Below are positions 44,801-51,323 of a stretch of 64,000 nucleotides of DNA, one piece after another. Below the pieces are notes generated by a model. That model saw only the letters and a program-made list of their open reading frames with translations. It searched no databases and had not been told where the DNA came from. This DNA is from CBDFNN01 sp965250215 (lineage in GTDB: Bacteria > Bacteroidota > Rhodothermia > Rhodothermales > DATKEJ01): the NCBI GenBank assembly GCA_965250215.1, contig CBDFNN010000004.1, positions 1,612,001-1,676,000 of the forward strand, read 5' to 3'. A program made the position numbers and the translations under genes. Position 1 is the stretch's first letter. Each line of letters begins with the position of its first letter.

Positions 44801-46973
44801 AGCTCCTTACGAGATTATGTGGACTCCGCCGCCAGGAGAGTATAGAATTCATGGAAAGGCATGGGACGGGTTTGGCAGCCGAGCTCTTTCGGATACTGTT
44901 CTCGTATATGTGAGATCTGAGAATGCATGCACAGGAGTAGCAAGCTTGGTAATAAACGAAATTAACTATAACGACAACGATCCCGGCGGACCATTGACCG
45001 GCGATTGGCTAGAGATATTTAACCCCGGTTCGAGCTCAGTAGATCTAAGTGGCTGGACCTTCAAAGATGAGAAAAACGAAAATTGGTTTGTGATTCCTGG
45101 TGGCGTTTCGATTCCCGGAAAGGGCTATCACGTACTTGTCCAAGATGATGCACTTTTCTCGAGTGTTCATGCCATATCAAACAAGTCAGGCGATTTCTCT
45201 TTTGGCTTGGATGGGTCAGGAGATCACTTGAGACTTTATAGCCCCAGTGGATGTTTGGTGGACGAGGTCAGCTACTTGGATGTAGCGCCGTGGCCAATCG
45301 AAGCTGACGGTCTGGGGAATACTTTGGAATTGATGGATCCGGCTGGAGATAACAATACTCCGAGTGTATGGAAAGCAACAGGGCCGATAGGAGGTACACC
45401 TGGAGAAGTCAATGATGGTTTGTCTGTTCAAGTATCACTTCTCACACCAGCCAACAATGTCGGTTATATCGCAGGAATTGATATTGAAGTCAATGCGCGT
45501 GCCTTGAGTGGTGCGTCGTTTTCATCGGTTGCACTCTGGCTTGACGGCGAGTTGTTCGGTGAAATGACACAAGATCCAAATGATTCGAGCCTCTTTTCTG
45601 TGACCTTGACTGGCTTAGCAGAGGGATTTCATGATCTGGAGGTTAGGGCTAGCAATACGGCGGGATTGTCCGATCAGAGTAATGTGTCTACAATTTGTAT
45701 TGGACAGACAGGAAGCGGAGCCTTTGCCGAGGCAGGAGGGCAGGTCGTTTTTGAGGCGGAAAATTTCAGCAGTTCCACAGACCGTGGGACAGATTCTTGG
45801 GAAATTGAATCGAGCAAAGCGGACTTTGTTGGAGACGCCTATATGGTGACACTTCCAGATGACGGGACAAAAATAACGACGAATTACGCTGCTACTTCTT
45901 CAGAACTTCAGTTCGAAGTGGAGTTTTCGACTACAGGGACCTATTACCTCTTTTATCGAGGATGGGCAGACTCCGGTACCAACAACTCGGTACACTTCGG
46001 ATTGGATGGTGTCGAGCTAGTTGGACTAAGAGATGTAAGCCTAGGTAGCAATTACGGCTTTTGGAGCTGGGCAAGCTTGAACGATTCCAACGAAGCTGCG
46101 AGTTTTGAAATTACAAACGCTGGATTGCACACGATTAATCTATGGCTTCGCGAAGACGGTACTTTTGTTGATAGAATCCTTCTTTCGACGGATCCCAACT
46201 TTACTCCGACCGATGGAGGGCCTGAAGAGAGTCAGCGAATCATCGGAGATAAGGAGCTCAGATTGAATTTGTCAGCCATATTATCTGGAGCGTGGAACGG
46301 CACCGAAATGAACACGGCGATGAATTCAGCTGGTATTCTGCCTCTCGATCAGCCATATGCCGGGGTGCCGTCTGCAAGTGTGGATGCTGCTTTTTTTGCC
46401 GGCCATCCGGACATCGTTGATTGGGTGTGGGTCGAGTTAAGGAGCTCAACGGACGCAGCAAGTTCATTGGCCAAACAGGCTGCCTTTATCACAAAGACCG
46501 GAGGCATTTCGGCCGTCGATGGATCGGCCGAATTAGGATTTTCAGGCTTGAACGCCGGCGAGTATCATGTTGTGATCGGACATCGGAATCACCTTTCCAT
46601 TATGTCAAAAGATCCACTGAACTTCCTGTTTAGCAGTCCGGCAAATTTCGACTTCACGTCAGACGAAAACTTGGTATACGCAACATCAGGAGAAGTCATG
46701 AAGGACCTTGGATCGGGTAAGTGGGGTCTCTGGGCTGGAGATACTAATTCGGATGGAACAATCAGGTATACGGGTTCGAACAATGATCGAGTCGACGTAC
46801 TGAGTCGAGCTGGCGGTCCATCTCCTTTCAATTTCAATTCTGGATATTTCCCGGAGGACGTTAATCTGGATGGGGTTGTGAAATACGCCGGAGCAAATAA
46901 TGACCGTGTTCCATTGCTGGAAGGAGCCGGTGGTCCGAGTGCTTTTTCGTCCAGGTCGACACAGGTACCTTAG
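41814..46973 (+). CDS. Giant secreted CotH-kinase / lamin-tail-domain protein 2
   Basis: 1719 residues from the ATG at 41814, giving a long signal ending FPQVGSAQ. Approximate domain order: lamin-tail 1 (40-180, IVVNEFLAANVSG), chitobiase C-terminal-like (200-275, IRYTTNGSAPSS), CotH kinase (290-650; HYRLEFKSQYG, FDWNKDHNSLG at 528, VWDYDLTLGNGG at 554), second chitobiase-like (700-775), lamin-tail 2 (780-900), Ig-like (945-1035), lamin-tail 3 (1045-1190), Ig-like (1205-1300), carbohydrate-binding-like (1310-1470), WVWVELR domain (1480-1620) and a dockerin-like double repeat ending RSTQVP. It shares the last five modules with the protein at 36289. Export must rely on a signal other than YPNPFNP. 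It overlaps the upstream hydrolase gene by 35 bases. Confidence 0.85.
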   Translation: MNSPIILKKSISRRCSSIFGGLWLFLVWFVCFPQVGSAQIVVNEFLAANVSGLLDEDGEYSDWIEIWNNSAQAVNLSGYTLTDTEVNLDKWTFPSHVVGPDEYLIVFASNKDRRVAGQEFHTNFRLTSAGEYLALVEPDGSTIAFEYAPTFPVQFDGVSYGLESNSGSLPGKYLDSATPGSGNSQGDDLYKAFDPSYSVERGFFDSSFNLQLSSSQGLNIRYTTNGSAPSSSTGTLYSGSISITTTTSVRAIAYGSGVNDSDIATHSYIFLDNVLAQSYMSGHVGVSDAEMKDALKDIPTISLTAPIINYSGGNNNFIESAVSVEYWNPDGSEVGFHIDAGFETWGGSPANPKKHYRLEFKSQYGEPKLRYPIFETDGYAWPIEPVEEFDKLLLRGGSQDGLNGEFGNEDRAQFIRNQFIFDLQMKLGYPAPHGRWVHVYLNGEYRGFYHLLERPDEKFMSAYYGNTEDQYEVRKSGDYWAGNGSFYSSLESASNNLGSSSGFNNAKDYVDMEQAADYLSLNHLGANFDWNKDHNSLGSADITPGNGGYKFQVWDYDLTLGNGGKWHLDSPTLDYSYKEGPVPENLFDNGEFRLLWADQLECQCYNGGDFTVDSLKALYNRRADQARVPLLAESSRWGDVSFSVNDAIDRPNWRSNLHWETELTRMNDVYFPQRLGNFIQHKKNRGVIPNLSAVTYNTYGGVVPNGFGVQLSKSTGGTIYYTTDGSDPRNFGGSVSGSASAYSSPITVTATTMIKARVLQSGVWSAMCPREFYPTGYFMDLAINEIHYNPSNAGTPGLPDFVDGDLFEFLEIKNNGSNAVDVSGVELSDGVEYTFPQGASVAAGGFLTLASDSQQFFNRYGFQPDGVFVGNLSNSGERIELRTPYASILDSLTYSDGGLWNSLPDGDGPSLSLDPLLGSSNDNPSDWYASSVVHGSPNAENSVNQSPIVNIDLPLNGARFDPGVAFAISLTASDPDDSVDSVRVETGGFDIGTDETAPYEIMWTPPPGEYRIHGKAWDGFGSRALSDTVLVYVRSENACTGVASLVINEINYNDNDPGGPLTGDWLEIFNPGSSSVDLSGWTFKDEKNENWFVIPGGVSIPGKGYHVLVQDDALFSSVHAISNKSGDFSFGLDGSGDHLRLYSPSGCLVDEVSYLDVAPWPIEADGLGNTLELMDPAGDNNTPSVWKATGPIGGTPGEVNDGLSVQVSLLTPANNVGYIAGIDIEVNARALSGASFSSVALWLDGELFGEMTQDPNDSSLFSVTLTGLAEGFHDLEVRASNTAGLSDQSNVSTICIGQTGSGAFAEAGGQVVFEAENFSSSTDRGTDSWEIESSKADFVGDAYMVTLPDDGTKITTNYAATSSELQFEVEFSTTGTYYLFYRGWADSGTNNSVHFGLDGVELVGLRDVSLGSNYGFWSWASLNDSNEAASFEITNAGLHTINLWLREDGTFVDRILLSTDPNFTPTDGGPEESQRIIGDKELRLNLSAILSGAWNGTEMNTAMNSAGILPLDQPYAGVPSASVDAAFFAGHPDIVDWVWVELRSSTDAASSLAKQAAFITKTGGISAVDGSAELGFSGLNAGEYHVVIGHRNHLSIMSKDPLNFLFSSPANFDFTSDENLVYATSGEVMKDLGSGKWGLWAGDTNSDGTIRYTGSNNDRVDVLSRAGGPSPFNFNSGYFPEDVNLDGVVKYAGANNDRVPLLEGAGGPSAFSSRSTQVP

Positions 46974-46975
46974 GA

Positions 46976-47003
46976 GTCGTCAGTCTTCAGCCCTCAGTCT
47001 TCA
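46976..47003. repeat. TCA heptad repeat after the second CotH gene
   Basis: Four units in phase: GTCGTCA, GTCTTCA, GCCCTCA, GTCTTCA, starting 3 bases after the TAG stop of the CotH gene. The flavour matches the TCAG heptads at 15820-15868. Confidence 0.75.
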
Positions 47004-47063
47004 GAAAGATTTCATTCTAAGGAATTGCTTTGCCGAAGCTTGCTGAGAATTTTCTCCTCACTC

Positions 47064-47088
47064 TGTCCCGTCCTAAAATAGTTGACAG
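47064..47088 (+). repeat. Left terminal inverted repeat of the IS3 element
   Basis: TGTCCCGTCCTAAAATAGTT followed by GACA. It aligns with the right end with about 6 differences and one gap over 24 bases. The canonical TG terminus of IS3 elements is present here. Confidence 0.75.
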
Positions 47089-47097
47089 GTTGTTGGT

Positions 47098-47922
47098 TTA
47101 GTTTAGATGTACTTGTGCTGGCGTTTTCAGCCCCAGTGAATAGTGTTTTCTTTTCGTGTTGTAAAGCCAAATGGACTCTCTCAAGGCTCTCGTTGCCTCT
47201 TGAACTGATTCAAAGGGTAGGTCCATGTAGAACTCGTTTTTAAGTATGCCATTGACCCGCTCGGCCACGGCGTTCTCGTAGCAGTGGTTCTCTTCGGTCA
47301 TGCTGATCTTCATCTCGTTTTTCTTCAGCAATCTTGTGTAGGCTTCGCAGCAATATTGTATACCTCGATCGCTGTGGTGTACGCATCCCTTGATTCTCTT
47401 CATCTGATCCATAGCCATCTTTAGGGCGCTAATAGGTCCTTTCGCAGCCAAGGAAGGAGCCACATGGTAACCGACTATAGCGCGACTGTAGAGGTCTGTT
47501 ATTAGAGAAGCGTAGCAGTGGTCGCCTGACTTCAGTCGCAAATAGGTAATGTCAGATACCAGCACCTCGTCTCGCCTCTCAGGTGATTTTCCTTTAATCA
47601 GATTCTTGTGCTTTCTATAGTGGTGATAAGAGTTCGTCGTCCGCACTCCACGTCTTCTGGGCTCAATCAAACGGCCTGTGCGTCCAAGCAATTCGTATAA
47701 GGCATCTCTACCAACAGGAATGAGATGCTTAATCTCGTCGTAGACCTTGCGAACTCCTGACCGAGCAAGCAGAGAACGATAGTGGTCTACAAGAGCCAAT
47801 ATGCGTCCTTCATCTTGCTCCTTAGCTTTCTTACGACGTAGATGATCGTAATACCCCTGGCGACTGACTCCGGCATACGCGCTCATTGCACGAATGCTAC
47901 TTGTTGAACAAGCTAAAGTCAT
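47098..47922 (-). CDS. IS3-family transposase OrfB (DDE integrase)
   Basis: 274 residues. An HTH_21-like start (SAYAGVSRQGYYDHLRRKK) is followed by the rve integrase core: VSDITYLRLKSGDHCYASLI (first Asp), VHHSDRGIQYCCEAYTRLL (second Asp) and SMTEENHCYENAVAERVNG (catalytic Glu), then FYMDLPFES and WLYNTKRKHYSLG. All three catalytic acids are present and the frame is complete. Its ATG overlaps the orfA stop (ATGA), but the natural product is probably an OrfAB fusion made by -1 frameshifting at 47937-47945. Confidence 0.95.
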   Translation of the reverse strand: MTLACSTSSIRAMSAYAGVSRQGYYDHLRRKKAKEQDEGRILALVDHYRSLLARSGVRKVYDEIKHLIPVGRDALYELLGRTGRLIEPRRRGVRTTNSYHHYRKHKNLIKGKSPERRDEVLVSDITYLRLKSGDHCYASLITDLYSRAIVGYHVAPSLAAKGPISALKMAMDQMKRIKGCVHHSDRGIQYCCEAYTRLLKKNEMKISMTEENHCYENAVAERVNGILKNEFYMDLPFESVQEATRALRESIWLYNTKRKHYSLGLKTPAQVHLN

Positions 47923-48290
47923 GACTTCGAACCACTCTTTTTTTTGACATCTTTCTGAGGCTTCAGACCATGATACTGCATCCTAGCCCTCAGCATTACC
48001 ACCTCAAGGTGAGAATTAGCAAGAGCTGATTCCAGTTCTTTAATACGCTTCTCCTGCTCCCTGATTTTATCCTTTTCGTCCTTCATCTCAACTCTAAGTC
48101 TTACGTGAGTGGAATCATACTTGCCGAAGCGCTCGATCCAACGCCGAACAGTTGTCAAACTCATTCCATAAGAACGGGTGACGTCATTCAGAGACTTGAA
48201 GGTACCATTTTCAATCTCAGAGACCACCTTCCGTTTGAAGGCAATCGAATATCTAATCGTACTCGGGTGAGGTTTATCTAATATGCTCAT
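47919..48290 (-). CDS. IS3-family transposase OrfA (helix-turn-helix)
   Basis: 123 residues. The N-terminal HTH (YSIAFKRKVVSEIENGTFKS...TVRRWIERFG) binds the IS ends. A leucine-zipper-like coiled coil follows (MKDEKDKIREQEKRIKELES), used for multimerisation. The frame ends in KKKSGSKS just after an A8G run. In the -1 frame the next codons read EWFEVM and run straight into OrfB, as expected for programmed frameshifting. Confidence 0.9.
   Translation of the reverse strand: MSILDKPHPSTIRYSIAFKRKVVSEIENGTFKSLNDVTRSYGMSLTTVRRWIERFGKYDSTHVRLRVEMKDEKDKIREQEKRIKELESALANSHLEVVMLRARMQYHGLKPQKDVKKKSGSKS
47937..47945 (-). other. Programmed -1 frameshift site of the IS3 element
   Basis: On the minus strand eight A are followed by G, read in OrfA as AAA AAA AAG. 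Shifting back one base leads to GAG TGG TTC GAA GTC ATG and on into OrfB without a stop. Confidence 0.75.
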
Positions 48291-48304
48291 AGCTCGATAT
48301 ATTG

Positions 48305-48329
48305 TGTCAAGCTATTTCAGGATCGGATA
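48305..48329 (-). repeat. Right terminal inverted repeat of the IS3 element
   Basis: Read inward on the minus strand: TATCCGATCCTGAAATAGCT then TGACA. It starts TA instead of TG at its outer edge, a difference from the canonical IS3 terminus. Confidence 0.7.
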
Positions 48330-48454
48330 CTCCTCACTCCTCACTTGTAGTGAGTCCCCCCACAGAACGACAGGTCATCTACTTGCATCAAGTTGAATCG
48401 CTATAATTATTTTAGTAGTTGCTAAATAAATAGCTCAAACTTGACCAAATCCTG

Positions 48455-49468
48455 ATGGCATCTTCCCTCACCTTATATCCTTCTGAAAGTCATTTAGTCT
48501 TCTGGAAGACGGCTCAGGTATTGGGTATTGTGGTAACGGTCTTGCTGATCGTGGGCTTCTTCATTAAGCCAGACCTCACGCTCACTGTTTTGTGGACGGT
48601 TCTGATACCAGTCTTACCGCTGACCTTTCTGATTTCTCCTTCTTTATGGCGAGGTGTTTGTCCACTGGCCACGCTCAACACATTGCCTAAAGGTCTTGGA
48701 AATCGGATATTGCCCGCCCGGGTCTTGCCTTCGGTTGGACTAGCTGGGATCACCTTGCTCTTTGTCTTGGTGCCAGCACGTCGGTTCTTATTTAATGAGA
48801 ATGGCGTTGCGTTAGCCATAGTGGTCATCGCAGTGGCTTTAGTTGCTCTGGTTCTTGGGACTATCTTCAATCACAAGGCCGGCTTCTGTAATGCCATCTG
48901 TCCAGTCCTGCCTGTTGAAAAGCTCTACGGGCAACATCCTTTTGTGGATCTAGCCAATCCCCATTGTGCTACATGTGATCTATGCACTCCCAAAGGCTGT
49001 CTTGACCTATCGCCTTCTAAGGCTGCTATTCAGGCAATAGGAAAATCGCACCGATCTCCAGCTTGGCTCAAAACGCCTTATGGAATTTTCGCGGCTGCTT
49101 TTCCTGGATTCGTGGTGGGCTACTTTAAGGTGGCTGATAGCACCTTGTCAATGGCTCCCTCAATTTACCTTAATATTTTACTCTGGGCAGGGGGGAGTTA
49201 TCTGCTGGTTGGCCTCATCGTCTTGCTTCTGAAAGCACGAGCCGAGCTCATACTTCCCTTTTTGGCCGCAGCGGCCGTTGGGCTCTACTATTGGTTTTTC
49301 GCTCCAGCTGTGGCGACTGAGTTTGGCCTGTCGAGCATCGTTACTCTAGCCATCAGGAGCACGACGCTCGTCGTTGTAGCTGTGTGGTTGTGGCGAGCGT
49401 TTCGCCGAGTTTTGCGTAATTCTAATGGATCAAACTTGGTGCCACACCCACCATTATCAGCCCAGTAA
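48455..49468 (+). CDS. Polytopic membrane protein with Fe-S-like cysteine motifs
   Basis: 337 residues with about eight membrane helices. Cysteine groups: RGVCPLATLN (first loop), HKAGFCNAICPVLPVEKLYG and CATCDLCTPKGC (about residues 146-185). These resemble the ferredoxin-like parts of the NosR/YccM/CcoG group but do not form two standard C-x2-C-x2-C-x3-C-P sets, so cluster type and number are uncertain. The role is probably membrane electron transfer. It lies 36 bases upstream of the nitronate-monooxygenase-like gene on the same strand, and the pair starts about 125 bases after the IS3 element. Confidence 0.7.
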   Translation: MASSLTLYPSESHLVFWKTAQVLGIVVTVLLIVGFFIKPDLTLTVLWTVLIPVLPLTFLISPSLWRGVCPLATLNTLPKGLGNRILPARVLPSVGLAGITLLFVLVPARRFLFNENGVALAIVVIAVALVALVLGTIFNHKAGFCNAICPVLPVEKLYGQHPFVDLANPHCATCDLCTPKGCLDLSPSKAAIQAIGKSHRSPAWLKTPYGIFAAAFPGFVVGYFKVADSTLSMAPSIYLNILLWAGGSYLLVGLIVLLLKARAELILPFLAAAAVGLYYWFFAPAVATEFGLSSIVTLAIRSTTLVVVAVWLWRAFRRVLRNSNGSNLVPHPPLSAQ

Positions 49469-49504
49469 CCTTCGCACGCCTTCCGTAAGGCGATCATAAA
49501 TATA

Positions 49505-50995
49505 ATGCAAGATAGCGTGGATGCAGTGAACGACATACAAAGCAAAAAAAGCAAATTTCTTGAACATACTCCTAAGATCATACAGGGAGGAATGGGCGTC
49601 GCCGTTTCAAACTGGCGTTTGGCCCGGCATGTGGCACAAGCAGGTGAGTTTGGAGTGGTCTCTGGGACAGCCATCGACTCTGTACTGGTGCGTGAGTTGC
49701 AGCAGGGCGATCCCCATGGTCGTCGGCGTGTACTCGCGTCTTATCCCGATCAGGAGATCGTCGATTTTCTGATCGGCCGATTTTATATAGAGGAAGGGCT
49801 TGGAGAAACAGAGCCTTATAAACTGCTTCCCATCCACCGTTTCAAGCCGACGGTTCGTTCCCAGCGAATTATGAGTGCAGCGACGTACAGCGAGGTCATG
49901 CTCGCGAAGGAAGGGCACGATGGATGGGTCGGAGTCAATCTTTTGGCCAAAATGAAACGGTATTCTCTATCCTGTATGTATGGGGCTATGCTGGCTGATG
50001 TCGATGCCATTCTGATGGGTGCTGGTATTCCCATAGAAGAAGCGGAACAGATTTCAAAATTAGCAGCCGGAGAGACGGCAAGACTTCTTCTCGATGTAGA
50101 TACCTCGAGAGCACCCGAAGCGGGCGCCTCCTATTACTATGAATTGGATCCAGCTAATCTGGTGGAGCAACCACGCCAATTGGTGCCTCCTATGTTTTTC
50201 CCGATCGTGGCATCGGACGCTCTTGCCCGCATCATGGATAAGAGACTTCCCACTGGGTGCATCACAGGTTGGATAATAGAAGGACCAGTGGCAGGGGGCC
50301 ATAACGCTCCCCCCAGAAACAAGAATTATGACGAAGACGGCAACCCAGTCTATGACAATCGAGATCTTGTCAATCTAGATCGTGTGGCAGCGGTTGGCTA
50401 TCCCTACTACCTGGCAGGGGGATACGGAACCCCTGAGAGACTTAGTGAAGCGTTAGAACTAGGTGCCGCAGGAATTCAAGTGGGATCCCTCTTTTCGCTT
50501 GCCGGCGAATCGGGGTATCCCACGGCAATAAAAAGCATGGTGATTCAGAAAATTCATGAAGGTGCTACTGTCGTCCGGACCGATGGACGTATTTCCGCGA
50601 CAGGTTTTCCGTTCAAGGTGCTTGAGTTGGAAGGTACTTTGGGGATGCCGGAAAACATCGACAAACGCATTCGGATCTGTGATCTCGGTTATTTGCAGCA
50701 GGCTTATGTCGATGAGAAAAACAGGCTACAGGTTCGCTGCCCTGGAGAGCCGGTGGAGACCTATATCAAGAAAGGGGGTAAGCTCGAAGATACAGAACGA
50801 CGAGGCTGTTTATGTAACGCTCTCATGTCCAACATTGGTCTTGGACAGAGAACTCAAGACGGCGTTGAAAAGCCATTATTTACGGCAGGCGACGACTTGA
50901 TAAAGCTAACTCTGGGCTCGGCGGCCCATCCACACTATACGGCTGATGACGTGATTGCGTATCTCTACGGGCGGACAGCAGTAAATAGCAACTGA
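49505..50995 (+). CDS. Nitronate monooxygenase / 2-nitropropane dioxygenase-like flavoprotein
   Basis: 496 residues, longer than standard nitronate monooxygenases (about 320-350). A TIM-barrel FMN fold is indicated by KIIQGGMGVAVSNWRLARHV at the start and by EGPVAGGHNAPPRN with the catalytic-site His, then YPYYLAGGYGTPERLSEAL and GAAGIQVGSLFSLAGESG for phosphate binding. The C-terminal 100 residues include several Cys (RCPGEPVE, RRGCLCNALM) that could bind a metal or cluster. The length and ending are also seen in PfaD-like enoyl reductases, which are an alternative. The adjacent upstream gene encodes a membrane Fe-S-like protein, suggesting a two-part redox system. Confidence 0.8.
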   Translation: MQDSVDAVNDIQSKKSKFLEHTPKIIQGGMGVAVSNWRLARHVAQAGEFGVVSGTAIDSVLVRELQQGDPHGRRRVLASYPDQEIVDFLIGRFYIEEGLGETEPYKLLPIHRFKPTVRSQRIMSAATYSEVMLAKEGHDGWVGVNLLAKMKRYSLSCMYGAMLADVDAILMGAGIPIEEAEQISKLAAGETARLLLDVDTSRAPEAGASYYYELDPANLVEQPRQLVPPMFFPIVASDALARIMDKRLPTGCITGWIIEGPVAGGHNAPPRNKNYDEDGNPVYDNRDLVNLDRVAAVGYPYYLAGGYGTPERLSEALELGAAGIQVGSLFSLAGESGYPTAIKSMVIQKIHEGATVVRTDGRISATGFPFKVLELEGTLGMPENIDKRIRICDLGYLQQAYVDEKNRLQVRCPGEPVETYIKKGGKLEDTERRGCLCNALMSNIGLGQRTQDGVEKPLFTAGDDLIKLTLGSAAHPHYTADDVIAYLYGRTAVNSN

Positions 50996-51323
50996 TCAAA
51001 GGTCGGGGACCAGAACGGGCGGAAAAACAGAGAGACGGTGGTCAAGGTCTTGCTCTAGTCGAAGATCGACGCTCGATGGCATGAGGGACGAAGGCAAAGA
51101 ACGCAGAAACGAGTAAGAGGACACAGGACTCCAACTCCAGAAACTGCCTACTGCCATCTGTCCTTGTTCAATGTGAACATATACGATGGGAGCCATTCGG
51201 CAAAGATTTGAAACAACGTGGCGAAGCTCGATAGTCAACATTTGTTATAATTCTGTGATACCCTAGAAATCCAGCGATCTTAATTTCATTCCACATTATC
51301 GTCATAAACATATCTGATTAGGA
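50996..51323. other. Gene-free gap with a few heptads
   Basis: 328 bases without a supported gene. Three in-phase units ACTGCCT, ACTGCCA, TCTGTCC lie at 51143-51163 (preceded by ACTCC repeats), of the same 7-bp type as elsewhere. A TATAAT occurs at 51246-51251 but without a matching -35 box. An 81-codon frame on the minus strand has Ser/Leu-rich content typical of translated repeats and was not called. Confidence 0.5.

Larger units (their letters stand above)
47064..48329. mobile_element. Complete IS3-family insertion sequence
   Basis: 1266 bp. Imperfect terminal inverted repeats: TGTCCCGTCCTAAAATAGTT from the left end matches TATCCGATCCTGAAATAGCT read inward from the right end. Two overlapping frames, orfA and orfB, are intact with a slippery A8G run. 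The element is flanked by a perfect 10-bp direct repeat CTCCTCACTC (47054-47063 and 48330-48339). This looks longer than the usual 3-4 bp duplication because the target is a CTCCTCA heptad array. Confidence 0.9.

Noticed and set aside
50996..51241. 81-codon minus-strand frame after the nitronate-monooxygenase-like gene
   Set aside because: Ser/Leu/Pro-rich content looks like translated repeat; no domain, signal or coding character.
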